Positions 8,022 through 17,800 of a DNA stretch of 64,000 nucleotides are shown piece by piece. The translations under genes were made by a program, and so were the position numbers. Position 1 is the stretch's first letter, and the number at the start of each line of letters is the position of its first letter. Where the stretch lies: contig JAHHGU010000004.1 in assembly GCA_019359765.1 (NCBI GenBank), positions 100,106 through 164,105 on the forward strand, read 5' to 3'. This stretch comes from Aphanothece sp. CMT-3BRIN-NPC111. GTDB lineage: Bacteria; Cyanobacteriota; Cyanobacteriia; Cyanobacteriales; JAHHGU01. The notes under the pieces are model-generated. The model was not told the origin of the DNA and searched no databases. It saw nothing but the letters and a program-made list of their open reading frames with translations.

Positions 8022-9437
8022 ATGACCACAGTTACAGCCAATCCTTATCTTGCTGACAACTTTGCCCCCGTACAGACAGAAATTACAGCTTCAGACCTTC
8101 CAGTAATTGGTGAGCTTCCTGCTTCTTTGAGCGGAATGTTTGTTCGCAATGGCCCCAATCCTCAGTTTCCACCGCGCGGTCGCTATCACTGGTTTGATGG
8201 GGATGGTATGTTGCATGGATTACATATCAGCAACGGTAAAGCCACCTATCGCAACCGCTATATACAGACACGAGGCTTTAAGCTGGAGCATGAGGCAGGG
8301 CGAGCAATTTGGTCAGGACTCTTAGAACCACCTCAGCCAGATAACCCCTATGGCACTTTTAAGAACGTAGCCAATACTGCCCTGGTATGGCACGCAGGGC
8401 GCTTTTTGGCGCTTTGGGAAGGAGGTGAACCACACGCTATTGAGTTACCCAGTCTCAATACAGTTGGCTCATATACCTATGAAGGCAAGTTAATTTCTCC
8501 CTTCACAGCCCATCCTAAAGTTGATGCCACAACTGGGGAGATGATGTTCTTTGGCTACTCCTTCGGTAGACCGCCGTACCTGCAATATAGTGTGGTTTCG
8601 GCACAAGGGGAACTACTGCGAACGCTTCCCATTGACTTACCTGTGGGAGTGATGATGCACGATTTTGCCATCACGGAACACTACACCATATTTCTGGATT
8701 TGCCCCTAACTTTTCGTCCAGAACGGATGCAAAGGGGACAACCTGCCTTCATGTTTGAGTCAGACAGCCCCAGTCGATTTGGTATCCTTCCCCGCCACGG
8801 AGATAACAGCAATATCCGCTGGTTTGAAGCGCCTCCTTGCTATATCTTCCATACCCTGAATGCCTATGAAGTAGGAGATGAGGTTGTCCTCGTCGCCTGC
8901 CGGATGAATGGCTCGACTGTCCTTGATGCATCAGCACCACCGCAAGAGCATGAGGGTGACAACCCTAGATTACAAAGTGATATTCCTTATCTGCACCGCT
9001 GGCGGTTCAATCTCAAGACAGGTGCGGTGCAGGAAGAAGCTTTAGATGATCAGGCCTCAGAATTTCCCCGTGTGAATGAGCAACGTCTGGGACAATCGAC
9101 TCGATACGGTTATACTGCCCGGTCGGCACCGGGTTCGATACCCAAATTTGATGGCTTGATCAAGTATGACCTGGAGACTGGTTCCTCCCAGACTCATGAA
9201 TTTGGACGCGGGCGTTATGGGGGCGAAGGAGTTTTTGCTCCGCGTCCAAATGCAACTGCTGAGGATGACGGGTGGCTACTCACCTTCGTCCACGACGAGG
9301 TGGAAAAAAACTCTGAACTGGTGGTGGTTGATGCCAGCGATATGACAGCAGAACCTGTAGCCCGGATTATCATTCCTCAGCGGGTTCCTTACGGGTTTCA
9401 CGGAAGTTGGGTTGGAGAAGCGCAGATAGCCGGTTAA
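8022..9437 (+). CDS. Carotenoid oxygenase (apocarotenoid-15,15'-oxygenase type)
   Basis: A 471-residue RPE65/CCD-family enzyme that cleaves carotenoids or apocarotenoids with a non-haem Fe(II) centre. The four iron-binding histidines are present at the expected blades: H164 (FTAHPKVD), H213 (MMHDFAIT), H277 (YIFHTLNAYE) and H460 (VPYGFHGSWV). The N-terminal FVRNGPNPQF and WFDGDGMLHG are family signatures. Length and motif positions are those of a complete enzyme. Family knowledge points to a soluble seven-bladed propeller. The exact substrate and cleavage position cannot be read from sequence. Confidence 0.92.
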   Translation: MTTVTANPYLADNFAPVQTEITASDLPVIGELPASLSGMFVRNGPNPQFPPRGRYHWFDGDGMLHGLHISNGKATYRNRYIQTRGFKLEHEAGRAIWSGLLEPPQPDNPYGTFKNVANTALVWHAGRFLALWEGGEPHAIELPSLNTVGSYTYEGKLISPFTAHPKVDATTGEMMFFGYSFGRPPYLQYSVVSAQGELLRTLPIDLPVGVMMHDFAITEHYTIFLDLPLTFRPERMQRGQPAFMFESDSPSRFGILPRHGDNSNIRWFEAPPCYIFHTLNAYEVGDEVVLVACRMNGSTVLDASAPPQEHEGDNPRLQSDIPYLHRWRFNLKTGAVQEEALDDQASEFPRVNEQRLGQSTRYGYTARSAPGSIPKFDGLIKYDLETGSSQTHEFGRGRYGGEGVFAPRPNATAEDDGWLLTFVHDEVEKNSELVVVDASDMTAEPVARIIIPQRVPYGFHGSWVGEAQIAG

Positions 9438-9721
9438 TGAGGCTATCTTGTCATTCTATCCAAGGATTTTCCCACGATACCAAAGTCGGGGGATTGAGGC
9501 TTCTGCGTGTTTTTGGTCATACCAGCGAGAACAATAAACAGATAGCGATCGCGCTTTTAGCTCAGGGATACCTGAAGAGCACACACTGCGCGATCGCGGC
9601 AGGAGTTGCATTGCTCAAAATGCTTTAAGCTGCGGTATCAATCTTGCGCTTCAAATACAATTAGAAGTGCGAACTTGATACATATATTGCAATAAATGTC
9701 AAGTGCTGCATTTAGAAGTCG
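9438..9721. other. Intergenic region with palindromic repeat remnant and HIP1 sites
   Basis: It contains a degraded copy of the hairpin-type repeat (CCCACGATACCAAAGTCGGGGG followed by CTGCGTGTTTTTGGTCAT, about 9470-9520) and two HIP1-type GCGATCGC sites. No gene is recognised; the short plus-strand frame at 9407-9628 has no family features. Confidence 0.5.
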
Positions 9722-10798
9722 ATGAAGAAATGGATTTGGGTAACACTGCTAATTACGATTGCAGCAGTTGGGACGATTTTTATTCATAAATACTGGGATC
9801 TGGCTGGTGGGAATTGGCACCCTATGGCACAGACATCGCATCTGACAGACAAAAGCACCCTGTCACAAGCGTCAAGCCAGCAGCAGTATTCAGCCAGCAC
9901 TGAAATTGAAAACAGCGCCGTGGCTAGTACGCCCCAAGCTGTCACGGCTCCACAGGTGAGTGCAGAGCGGCTGTTCGCTCATGTCAAGGCTTTAGCCTTC
10001 GAGCGTTATACCCACGTTGAGCGCCGTCGAGCGCGGAACTATATCTCCCAGGTTTTAAAAGCCTCTGGGTGGTCGCCGACGCTGGAATCATTTAAGGGTG
10101 GTGTTAACGTGGTGGCACAGCGACCAGGTATAGACCCAAAAGCTGGAACTATTCTCGTGGCAGCGCATTACGACACTGTGGAAGGCTCACCCGGTGCTGA
10201 TGACAATGCCACTGGTGTTGCTACGGTTCTGGAGGTCGCCCGCCTCTTGGGTTCGCGTCCAACACCCCGGACGTTGCAGATTGCATTGTTTGACCAAGAA
10301 GAAGAAGGACTCATCGGCAGCCGTGCTTTCACAAGCAGTGAAGCGCATTTGAGCAACTTACACGGTGCGATCATTCTCGATATGGTTGGCTTTGCTTGTT
10401 ATACGCCGGGATGCCAGCAATATCCTACAGGTCTACCGGTCACCCCGCCCACTGACTGGGGAGACTTTATAGCAGTAGTTGGCGATTTAGAACACTTGCC
10501 GCTACTCAATACCTTCCAGCAAGCTAGCCAACCAAATTTGCCCCCCGTCTTGGCCATACCTATACCGTTCAAAGGCTTAGCCACGCCTGATGTGCTGCGT
10601 AGCGATCATGCACCTTTCTGGTATCAAGGAATTGGTGCGGTGATGGTGAGTGATACTGGTAATTTCCGCACGCCCCACTATCACCAAGCTAGCGACACGC
10701 CGGAGACTATCGACCAGAAATTTTTTGCGGGAACTGCTCAGATTGTGGTCAACGCCACTGCTACCCTTTTGGAAAGTGGGGAAAACTTGGCAAAATAG
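9722..10798 (+). CDS. M28 family zinc aminopeptidase, membrane-anchored or secreted
   Basis: A 358-residue protein with one N-terminal hydrophobic segment (about residues 4-21), a Ser/Gln/Ala-rich linker to about residue 80, then an M28 peptidase domain. Cocatalytic zinc ligands and catalytic residues are visible: H149 (AAHYDT), D160/D161 (PGADDNATG), the acidic pair in DQEEEGLIGS (about 193-195), D220 (IILDMVG), and H321 in HYHQASDTPE. The domain lies outside the cytoplasmic membrane by topology. The substrate could be N-terminal residues of peptides; glutaminyl-cyclase-like members share this fold. It stands alone, convergent with the kinase gene downstream. Confidence 0.88.
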   Translation: MKKWIWVTLLITIAAVGTIFIHKYWDLAGGNWHPMAQTSHLTDKSTLSQASSQQQYSASTEIENSAVASTPQAVTAPQVSAERLFAHVKALAFERYTHVERRRARNYISQVLKASGWSPTLESFKGGVNVVAQRPGIDPKAGTILVAAHYDTVEGSPGADDNATGVATVLEVARLLGSRPTPRTLQIALFDQEEEGLIGSRAFTSSEAHLSNLHGAIILDMVGFACYTPGCQQYPTGLPVTPPTDWGDFIAVVGDLEHLPLLNTFQQASQPNLPPVLAIPIPFKGLATPDVLRSDHAPFWYQGIGAVMVSDTGNFRTPHYHQASDTPETIDQKFFAGTAQIVVNATATLLESGENLAK

Positions 10799-10916
10799 GA
10801 GCGATCGCTCTTCCAGTTACTCTTTTCTGGTATTGCGCTCTCCCCATCCAACAGCTAGTAAAAAATCTACTGATTCTCTGGTGAACACTACCGATCCATT
10901 ATCCCTCTATACATCA

Positions 10917-13751
10917 TTAGCTGGACAGTTGTGTTTCAGTGGTTCTGAAAGGTTTTAAATCGTTTGCCGCCGAGTCAAAATTAGATGTAGGCAATACAAC
11001 ACCTTGCTGCACTGGAATTTGAATCGAGAACTGTGTTCCTTTTCCTGGTTCTGACTCACACCAGATAGCTCCCTTATGCTTCTCTACAATAATCTGATAG
11101 CTAATCGACAACCCCAATCCAGTACCCTTACCCACTGGCTTTGTGGTAAAAAACGGGTCGAATAGTCGCGATTTTACTTCCTCTGTCATCCCAGATCCAT
11201 TATCCGTAATCCGCACTATGGCACGATCGCAGCCATCCATTTGGGTGCAAATCGTGATTGTGCTACGCTCACACTGCGCGATCGCGCTGGGATTGTCCCG
11301 AATTTCTTCCAGAGAGCAAGTCGTGTTGTCGCTATCCAGGGCATCAATCGCATTGCTCAGGATGTTCATGAATACCTGATTGAGTTGCCCAGCATAACAC
11401 TCCACTAAAGGCAGATTACCGTACTCTTTAACAACTTTAATATCAGGATAATTTGGGTTATGTTTTAATCTATTTTGTAATATTAACAGGGTACTATCAA
11501 TGCCTTCGTGAATATCAACTGGTTTCATTTCCGCTTCATCAAGGCGAGAGAAGTTCCGCAGAGATAGGACAATTTGACGAATACGTTCAGTCCCTACTTT
11601 CATTGAGGACAGCATCTTGGGCAGATCCTCAATCAGGAAGTCTAGGTCAATATCTTCGGTATGTTTCTGTATTTCAGGGATGAGGTTGGGATAATGCTGT
11701 TGGTAGAGGCGTACAAGCTCTAGGATATCTTGGATGTATCCATCGGCGTGGTTGAGGTTGCCATAGATAAAGTTAACTGGGTTGTTAATTTCGTGCGCTA
11801 CACCAGCAACCATCTGACCCAAGCTGGACATCTTTTCTGTCTGAATTAGTTGAGTTTGGGTTTGCTTCAAATCTTCCAAGGCTTGTTTTAGTTGTTCAGC
11901 TTGAGCCGTGGCAGTGGTAGCAGCAATACGACTTTGCTCATAAAGTTTTGCTTGGTCAATTGCGATCGCTAGTTGGTCAGCAACATCTTGCAGCAATTCT
12001 ACTTCGTAATTATGCCAACGGCGGCGGCAGGTGCCATGTTCGCAGACAATGGCACCAATTTGTCCAGAATGCGGGTGAATTAAGATAGCCAGCAGTGAAG
12101 TTAAACCCAAGGAAGTTAGGCAATCTTGACTAATCAAGTCTAGGTTTGAATATGTCCTGATGTCGTCTATCCGTAGTAGATTTCGCTTGACGAGTGCATC
12201 ACCTACTACTGCGAGTACTGGAGTCGCTTTGTTGCTTTCAAAGCTCGACTGAGCCGTTGGATTGCAGGCTTCGTGGCTCAATTCAAAGTAGGCAGGTTTA
12301 ATATCGCTCCGATACCAAAGAAATTGACAGCGATCAATATCTAGCAAATTTTGGATTTCGTTTACCGCCGTTCTCAGAATTGTGCCCAAATCCAGCGAAT
12401 TACGGATTTCGCTCGATAGATGGCGCTTCAGGAGTGATTCCCGCTTGGTAAGTTTAAGTAATTGGTTTTGCGTCTGTCGCAGACGTTTATTGGCTGCTGT
12501 TAATTCAGTCATCGCTGCCTCTAATTGACGAGACTTCTCCTCCGCCTGACAGCTAGATTGAATTTCCTGGGAAGCATCAGCCAACATATTGATGACTAAT
12601 GTTTTGCTGGTGAAATTTAAATCATCGACTCCTAACCAAGGTTGAGGTTTAATCAGATCATTACTGGCAAAAACAACCTTAAATTGTCCTGTGGGCAGAA
12701 TCTTTCCAATCCGGCAGTTTTTCCACAGATGGTTGTTCTCCTCTATCCTTACTAACCCCCCAGGCGCATCGAAAGAAATGCCGTAGGCGGCTTCACGAAC
12801 TCGATCGACATCAAAACAGCCTGCCTTCTCAACGGCTTGCTTCCACAGGTAGACTTGGACATAAGCCGCCTCAATCGGATTGCTGGTGACCCTATGATCT
12901 CCATACATGGCTTGGAAATTCTGGACAAAAATTCGATTAGCAGGCGTATCTAGGCTCTGAAAATAGCTCAATGCGGTATAGTGACCTGCGGCTGTTGAGC
13001 CGATGCGTCGCAATTCATCTTCAGCAACGCTGACAGCCATGATGGGTATCTCAATAGCCGCGATTCCAGCATCTTTGTACTGTTGATAGAAAGCCACGTT
13101 GCTATCGCCATTCAGAGTACTGAAGACTACATTTGGTTGAGCTTGCTGAATTTTGGTAATAATCGACTTAAAATCTGTATCACCTAAGGTGATGTATTCT
13201 TCCCCTAGTAAAGCGCCCCCTTGTTGTTTCAATTGAGCTTTAACAATCTTATTTACTGTTCTAGGAAAAACATAATTAGAACCTACCAAATAAAACTTTT
13301 TCCCCTTGTTATGGAGCAACCAATTTACCGCTGGCTCAATTTGCTGATTTGGGCAAGCGCCAGTATAGAAAATATTCTTAGAGTATTCCAGTCCTTCATA
13401 CTGAATGGGATACCACAGTTGAGAATTGAGCTGCTCGAATACTGGTAATACCGCCTTGCGGCTGACAGAAGTCCAGCAACCAAAAACAGTAGCCACCTGA
13501 TCTTTTTCAATTAGTCTTCTGGCTTTGAATGCAAATTGCTCTGGGTCAGAAGCACCATCTTCAATAACTGGTTCGATACTTTTACCCAGAACTCCACCTG
13601 AAGAGTTAATTTCTGCGATCGCCATCAATTCAGCATCTTTTAGGGAAGCCTCACTGATTGCCATCGTTCCACTCAGAGAGTGCAACAGTCCAACTCGCAC
13701 GGCAGAACCCTCTGCATAAACTGGCTGTTTTTCTCTATTAATTATTTCCAT
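10917..13751 (-). CDS. Soluble histidine kinase with UrtA/AmiC-like ligand-binding domain and GAF
   Basis: A 944-residue hybrid sensor. Residues about 17-385 form a type-1 periplasmic-binding-protein fold closely resembling UrtA, the urea transporter binding protein ([48 protein letters not shown]). A coiled coil follows (about 400-445), then GAF (about 450-600), a second coiled coil (605-640), and a HisKA domain with phospho-acceptor H653 in [14 protein letters not shown]. The HATPase has its N box ([11 protein letters not shown]), G1 (DNGSGM), F box (FDPFFTTKP) and G2 (GTGLGLS). There is no signal peptide or membrane segment, so ligand sensing must be cytoplasmic, as in AmiC. No response regulator is adjacent. 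The ligand (urea or short amide) is inference. Confidence 0.9.
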   Translation of the reverse strand: MEIINREKQPVYAEGSAVRVGLLHSLSGTMAISEASLKDAELMAIAEINSSGGVLGKSIEPVIEDGASDPEQFAFKARRLIEKDQVATVFGCWTSVSRKAVLPVFEQLNSQLWYPIQYEGLEYSKNIFYTGACPNQQIEPAVNWLLHNKGKKFYLVGSNYVFPRTVNKIVKAQLKQQGGALLGEEYITLGDTDFKSIITKIQQAQPNVVFSTLNGDSNVAFYQQYKDAGIAAIEIPIMAVSVAEDELRRIGSTAAGHYTALSYFQSLDTPANRIFVQNFQAMYGDHRVTSNPIEAAYVQVYLWKQAVEKAGCFDVDRVREAAYGISFDAPGGLVRIEENNHLWKNCRIGKILPTGQFKVVFASNDLIKPQPWLGVDDLNFTSKTLVINMLADASQEIQSSCQAEEKSRQLEAAMTELTAANKRLRQTQNQLLKLTKRESLLKRHLSSEIRNSLDLGTILRTAVNEIQNLLDIDRCQFLWYRSDIKPAYFELSHEACNPTAQSSFESNKATPVLAVVGDALVKRNLLRIDDIRTYSNLDLISQDCLTSLGLTSLLAILIHPHSGQIGAIVCEHGTCRRRWHNYEVELLQDVADQLAIAIDQAKLYEQSRIAATTATAQAEQLKQALEDLKQTQTQLIQTEKMSSLGQMVAGVAHEINNPVNFIYGNLNHADGYIQDILELVRLYQQHYPNLIPEIQKHTEDIDLDFLIEDLPKMLSSMKVGTERIRQIVLSLRNFSRLDEAEMKPVDIHEGIDSTLLILQNRLKHNPNYPDIKVVKEYGNLPLVECYAGQLNQVFMNILSNAIDALDSDNTTCSLEEIRDNPSAIAQCERSTITICTQMDGCDRAIVRITDNGSGMTEEVKSRLFDPFFTTKPVGKGTGLGLSISYQIIVEKHKGAIWCESEPGKGTQFSIQIPVQQGVVLPTSNFDSAANDLKPFRTTETQLSS

Positions 13752-14353
13752 AGTGATGTTTCAGCAGGTTTATTTTGTTGGACTACAGCTAGCTGGTAAA
13801 ACCACTACTTTTTCTCATCTTTTTACGTTTATAACTCTTTAAAATAACATATTTTAAATTTAATGCTATTTTAAACTAACTATTTTGTTTAAAAAATAAA
13901 ACATACAGATTAAAAAACTTTTATATTTAGATTCCATTGGAAAGCATAATTTAAAAATATATAAGCTTTTATCTTTCTCTTATACACCCTCATTTATGAT
14001 TATTCAGTGATCTAGGATACTTTTTTCTGAAAAAAGAAAATTATACCAAAGAGACATATAACCATATTTTCACCTAGATAGATCAGTTTTGAGGCGGGAT
14101 TCCTCGCAGACGTAATGCTAGAACAAAGTCATCAAAGACAGGTTTGACAATAATTCTCAACAAAATAAATTTTTATAATCTTACCATTGATAGAAGCTTT
14201 TTGTCGTTATTAATGATTTTGCGGAATTTTTCCTTGCTCTGCAAGTGCAACTCACACCACACGCACCGCAATGGAAACTTATTGAACTACATAGACGTCT
14301 AGATGCGTAATGTAGTTCGCACAATCTTTACCATCCCATGGGTGCCGTCAGTT
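13752..14353. other. AT-rich intergenic region between divergent genes
   Basis: About 600 bases, strongly AT-rich, especially 13800-14050. It must hold the promoters of the divergent kinase and secreted-protein genes. No ORF, RNA gene, repeat family or clear operator was recognised. Confidence 0.5.
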
Positions 14354-15061
14354 ATGGATAGCATAAAATCTTCAAAAAAATTTGTTCCGGTTTCTCTAGT
14401 TTTATTGCTCTGTGCAAGTTCTGGTATTGCAATCAACATGGGCGTTGCAGAGGCTAAACCACCCCGGCATGCACCGGCTTGGGGATATCGTTGCAAAAAT
14501 GATGACCGTGCGGCTAGATCCAGTAATGTTGACTGCCAAAAAAACAGAGACCGAAATGACCGTGACGAGGATCGCGACGACGACGATCGCTATGACGATG
14601 ATCGCGACGACGATCGGAGCAGTGGCACCATTTCAGACGGAACGGTTTTATATGTTGAATATACTGGCTCTCGGAGAATTACTATCCCTGAGGATGAAAG
14701 ATATTCTTTGACGCTGAGGGTTACCCGCGATATTAGAAATTCTGATAACAGAGTATTAATTCCCAGAGGCTCTAAAGTTGATGGTGAGTTCCGTCCTTCC
14801 GGCGATGGTGTGAGATTTGTCGCTGATACCCTAACACTGCCGGGTGGTACTCGTTATAGAATTGATGCTACCTCTAGGGTAATTAACGATAACGGGGATT
14901 TGGCTTCTTTGCCCTCTAGAACGATTTCTGATGCAGCCAGGATAGTAATTGGATCGGTTCTGGGCACCGATCGGGACAGCAGAGACAACTCCGATGTGAT
15001 TGTGCTTACTCCAGGTAGAGATCTAGAGTTAACTCTCCGGTCTGACTTACGGGTGCGCTAA
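14354..15061 (+). CDS. Secreted hypothetical protein with Asp/Arg repeat linker
   Basis: A 235-residue protein. It has an N-terminal signal peptide (hydrophobic FVPVSLVLLLCASSGIAI, cleavage near AEA-KPP), a low-complexity stretch of Asp/Arg repeats (about residues 65-90, encoded by repeated CGATGATCGCGACGA-type DNA), and a predicted all-beta C-terminal domain. That domain holds LTLRVTRDI, VLIPRGSKVDGEF and ADTLTLPGGTRYRIDATS. The beta domain faintly resembles TrbI-like C-terminal domains; no function is assigned. The start is the ATG at 14354, which directly precedes the signal peptide; the upstream in-frame ATG at 14303 would add 17 residues. Confidence 0.7.
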   Translation: MDSIKSSKKFVPVSLVLLLCASSGIAINMGVAEAKPPRHAPAWGYRCKNDDRAARSSNVDCQKNRDRNDRDEDRDDDDRYDDDRDDDRSSGTISDGTVLYVEYTGSRRITIPEDERYSLTLRVTRDIRNSDNRVLIPRGSKVDGEFRPSGDGVRFVADTLTLPGGTRYRIDATSRVINDNGDLASLPSRTISDAARIVIGSVLGTDRDSRDNSDVIVLTPGRDLELTLRSDLRVR

Positions 15062-15099
15062 AAACTGAACTATGAAGCTGCCAGAAATTAGGCGGTGAT

Positions 15100-15180
15100 T
15101 CGATTTTGGATTTTGGATTTTGGATTGTTCCCTAGGCGGTTAGTCGGGGGCTTGAAACCTATGCGTGTTTTTGGTCAGGG
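15100..15180. repeat. TTTTGGA heptamer repeat and GGGGGCTTGAAACC hairpin remnant
   Basis: Three tandem copies of a heptamer (GATTTTG register) at about 15104-15126 are followed by the tail GTCGGGGGCTTGAAACC and GTGTTTTTGGTCAGGG. These are the same modules as in the elements at 2386 and 38286. It is non-coding. Confidence 0.6.
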
Positions 15181-15216
15181 AAGAAGGGTCAAAGATGGTA
15201 GGCTTTAACCAAAAAG

Positions 15217-15352
15217 AGACCTCTTGCAAAAATATAAAGAACCCCTCCCCAACCCTCCCCTTAACAAGGGGAGGGAGCCTGATTATTCTTGCTTCCAGAG
15301 TTGGCAAGGGGGGACTGAGGGGGGTAATTTTTTGAATTTTGCAAGAGGTCTA
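15217..15352. mobile_element. MITE copy with AGACCTCTTGCAAAA terminal inverted repeats
   Basis: Perfect 15-bp inverted ends AGACCTCTTGCAAAA / TTTTGCAAGAGGTCT enclose about 105 bases rich in CCCCTCCCC blocks. There is no coding capacity. The same ends occur at 21068-21193 and 58584-58697, and as remnants at 16810-16901 and 26276-26401. The ends plus the TA flank seen at other copies suggest a Tc1/mariner-IS630-type non-autonomous element (inference). Confidence 0.75.
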
Positions 15353-15385
15353 AGGTAAGTAGCGTGGTTCAGCGCCACGATAAAG

Positions 15386-15411
15386 AGACGCCCCGGCGGG
15401 GTGTCTTTTTG
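15386..15411 (+). terminator. Rho-independent terminator-like hairpin
   Basis: Stem AGACGCCCC / GGGGTGTCT with loop GGC, followed by TTTT on the plus strand. It belongs to the widespread AGACG palindrome family seen also at 54000 and 61332. It sits between two convergent genes, about 320 bases after the plus-strand gene. Confidence 0.55.
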
Positions 15412-15432
15412 GCTTTCGGAGGTAGTGAATAT

Positions 15433-16752
15433 CTATTTTGTGTAGGACACCATGCCCCAACACTCTCCGAATCCTACTCTGGCGTAGCCTTCTTTCTCAC
15501 AGTATCCGCGCAGGAAGACTTCGTCTCCGTCTAACAAGAAGGATCGCAACTCACCTGTTGGCAGTTTGACAGACTTGGAGCCACGCTGGGTGATTTCGAG
15601 CAGGCACCCTTGGGAACCTTCCTCAGCACCAGAAACTGTCCCGCTGGCTAGGAGATCTCCAGGACGGAGGTTGCAACCATTACTTGAGTGGTGAGTAAGC
15701 ATCTGAGCCAATGTCCAGTACATCTGCTTGAAAGAAGCAAGGCTCAAACGAAACGGCTCCATCCTCTGCTCACGCATCTGTGCTGAACGAAGCAGGACTT
15801 CTACAGTAATGTCAATAGCACCCAGTTGGGCATCAAGCGGCGAGGAAAGATAAGGTAGGGGCAGAGGATCTCCTTCGGCGCGTTGAAAAGCTCCACACCG
15901 GAAGGGTGCTAGAGCTTCTAGGGTTATTACCCAAGGAGAGATGGTGGTCGCGAAGCTCTTGGCTAGGAAAGGGCCAAGGGGTTGATATTCCCAGGCTTGG
16001 AGATCCCGTGCTGACCAGTCGTTAACCAAGCAAAGTCCAAATATGTGTTCCTCAGCTTTGTCTATAGCAATAGGCTGTCCTAGCTCATTTCCAGCACCAA
16101 CAAACAACCCAACTTCCATCTCGTAGTCTAGAGACTGAGAAGGCTCGAAGCTAGGGGTAGAAGCCGAAGGATCTTTTCTTTGACCGCTCGGTCGTTTGAT
16201 AGAGGTGCCACTGGTGACAATTGAGGAGGCACGCCCGTGATAGGCGATCGGTACATATTTATAGTTAGGGAGTAAGGGATTGTCAGGGCGGAACAACTTC
16301 CCAACATTGGTGGCATGAAAAATTGAGGCGTAGAAGTCTGTGTAATCACCAATGTTAGTAGGCAACAAAAGTTCAGCCTGGGACATAGGTGTGAGAATTT
16401 CTCTTTCTGGAGAGGGATTTTGCTTGTCGGAGCGCAGCAGATTGCTCAAGCGATCGCGCAATGCTGACGATGCCCTACTTCCCATAGCCATCAATTGATT
16501 CAAGTTGGGCGCTGCACATGCCACTTGCAGCTGCTGAGGAAGTTCCTGAAAAAGTCCTACTTCGCAACATAGGCTCAAATCTAGGATTTGGTCTCCAATT
16601 GCCACACCAATTCGTGAGGGTTCAGCGCTCCCTTGAGGTCTAAATACTCCGAAAGGAAGGTTCTGGATGGGAAAATCAGTGTTTTCTTGATTCGCCGATT
16701 CTACCCAACTGCGGAGACTCTGATCGTGGGTGGCATTAATAAGACGGCTCAT
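15433..16752 (-). CDS. fahA: Fumarylacetoacetase
   Basis: A 439-residue enzyme that hydrolyses 4-fumarylacetoacetate to fumarate and acetoacetate, the last step of tyrosine breakdown. The N-terminal SH3-like domain (to about residue 125) is followed by the FAH catalytic domain. Visible landmarks are DYTDFYASIFHATNVG (metal aspartate and catalytic histidine), YHGRASSIVTSG, the acidic metal site in LDYEMEVGLFVG, and LVNDWSARDLQAWEYQPLGPFLAKSF. Length and motifs are complete. It is likely co-regulated with the gene at 16909 and the Lrp gene upstream on the same strand, and lies opposite hpd and hgd. Confidence 0.95.
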   Translation of the reverse strand: MSRLINATHDQSLRSWVESANQENTDFPIQNLPFGVFRPQGSAEPSRIGVAIGDQILDLSLCCEVGLFQELPQQLQVACAAPNLNQLMAMGSRASSALRDRLSNLLRSDKQNPSPEREILTPMSQAELLLPTNIGDYTDFYASIFHATNVGKLFRPDNPLLPNYKYVPIAYHGRASSIVTSGTSIKRPSGQRKDPSASTPSFEPSQSLDYEMEVGLFVGAGNELGQPIAIDKAEEHIFGLCLVNDWSARDLQAWEYQPLGPFLAKSFATTISPWVITLEALAPFRCGAFQRAEGDPLPLPYLSSPLDAQLGAIDITVEVLLRSAQMREQRMEPFRLSLASFKQMYWTLAQMLTHHSSNGCNLRPGDLLASGTVSGAEEGSQGCLLEITQRGSKSVKLPTGELRSFLLDGDEVFLRGYCEKEGYARVGFGECWGMVSYTK

Positions 16753-16809
16753 AAGCTAATGTGCCTTTAAGTTGCATTGAGTTGGTGAAAAGACGTGGGG
16801 ACGAGTTGA

Positions 16810-16901
16810 TAAATCTTGTAAATCATCTGCGTTCATTTGTGTTCATCTGCGGTTTATCTGCGTACTAAAAAACTCATATCAATATTTTTGTAAGAAGTCC
16901 A
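16810..16901. mobile_element. MITE remnant, reverse orientation
   Basis: It matches the reverse complement of the element at 58584-58697: the TAAATCTTGTAAATCATCTGCG block, tandem CATCTGCGTT-type units, then TACTAAAAAACT and the terminus TTTTTGTAAGAAGTCCA. The left terminus is lost. It separates fahA from the hypothetical gene upstream of it. Confidence 0.65.
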
Positions 16902-16908
16902 ATGACGA

Positions 16909-17796
16909 TTAGCCCAGTAGCTTGAGATGCTTCAAGTCTTCTATTGGCTCTTGAAATGAGCAGGAACCAAAGGAACGGAAGAAACGTTGCCTAGCTTCCT
17001 CTATCTCTGAAAGATTTAGCTTCGTCTCATGTGGAGAATCGCTCCATAAAATACTGTCTGTATTGAATTGAAAACCTTCTATGGAAGATTCCTTCAAAAG
17101 TTCTATAGCCTCTTCTGGCGTTACTTTTCGCCAATAAATTAATGCCGCTAATATTGCCACATTTAGGAAACCCTGCATCGCAGCGGAAGGACTATCTGGA
17201 GCGCTCGTCAAGCGATGGTTGGCTGATAGTGGGTGGTGCAGACCCGCAGTTGCTTTAAAAGGAACCTGAGCTTCGGCGAACGAAAATATACACTCGCACA
17301 GTTGGTTAATGCTGGGAAAAGCGGCGGCAGTTGTGCCTCCCGTTCGGATCTTAGCCGACGCACCAGTGTGTTGCAGAACACTTAGATAGACCTCCAGATC
17401 TACGCTGAGGGGAATTTCAAAAAATGAGTCAACTCCAGCGGGAAGATAAGAAAGTAATTTTTTTATTTCTTGCGGTTGAAGAGGAGGAAATTCTAGGGCT
17501 GTGACAGCTATATTATTCCTGCCGTTGAGTAATTGAACTCTCTCAATCTCCGATTCCATATCCCCAGAGATAATTACGCTTAGCGACCACTGCTTTAAGG
17601 GGAACGTTGGCAGGAGTGCCTCAAACTCCTCTAACCGGGACGCTGGCAGCACAAAACGATCTAGCATCCAATTGTAGGGAGCAATCCTGTCTTGAGCGTA
17701 ACTTGTCATTGCTTCCTGCATACCGAGTTGTGCTGGAGGGAAAAGTCCGGCGTAGTCCACAATCGACGAGAGAAGCGCCTTTACTGATGCGAGCAT
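16909..17796 (-). CDS. Uncharacterised protein of the tyrosine-catabolism cluster
   Basis: A 295-residue soluble protein; I do not recognise a named family. It begins VKALLSSIVDYAGLFPPAQL. Alternating strand and helix segments (LSVIISGDM, AVTALEFPPLQ, SFFEIPL, AKIRTGGTTAAAFPS, FKATAGLHHPL) look like a TIM-barrel-type repeat. The conserved-looking RTGGTTAAAFPS and KATAGLHHP could form an active site. It lies 156 bases upstream of fahA (a MITE remnant lies between) and 4 bases downstream of the Lrp gene, so all three probably share a transcript. Its place between regulator and FAH suggests a role in the homogentisate pathway, perhaps isomerisation, but that is inference. Confidence 0.75.
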   Translation of the reverse strand: MLASVKALLSSIVDYAGLFPPAQLGMQEAMTSYAQDRIAPYNWMLDRFVLPASRLEEFEALLPTFPLKQWSLSVIISGDMESEIERVQLLNGRNNIAVTALEFPPLQPQEIKKLLSYLPAGVDSFFEIPLSVDLEVYLSVLQHTGASAKIRTGGTTAAAFPSINQLCECIFSFAEAQVPFKATAGLHHPLSANHRLTSAPDSPSAAMQGFLNVAILAALIYWRKVTPEEAIELLKESSIEGFQFNTDSILWSDSPHETKLNLSEIEEARQRFFRSFGSCSFQEPIEDLKHLKLLG

Positions 17797-17800
17797 ACAA

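Noticed and set aside
9407..9628. 73-codon frame overlapping the end of the carotenoid oxygenase
   Set aside because: It runs through a palindromic repeat and HIP1 sites with no recognisable domain.
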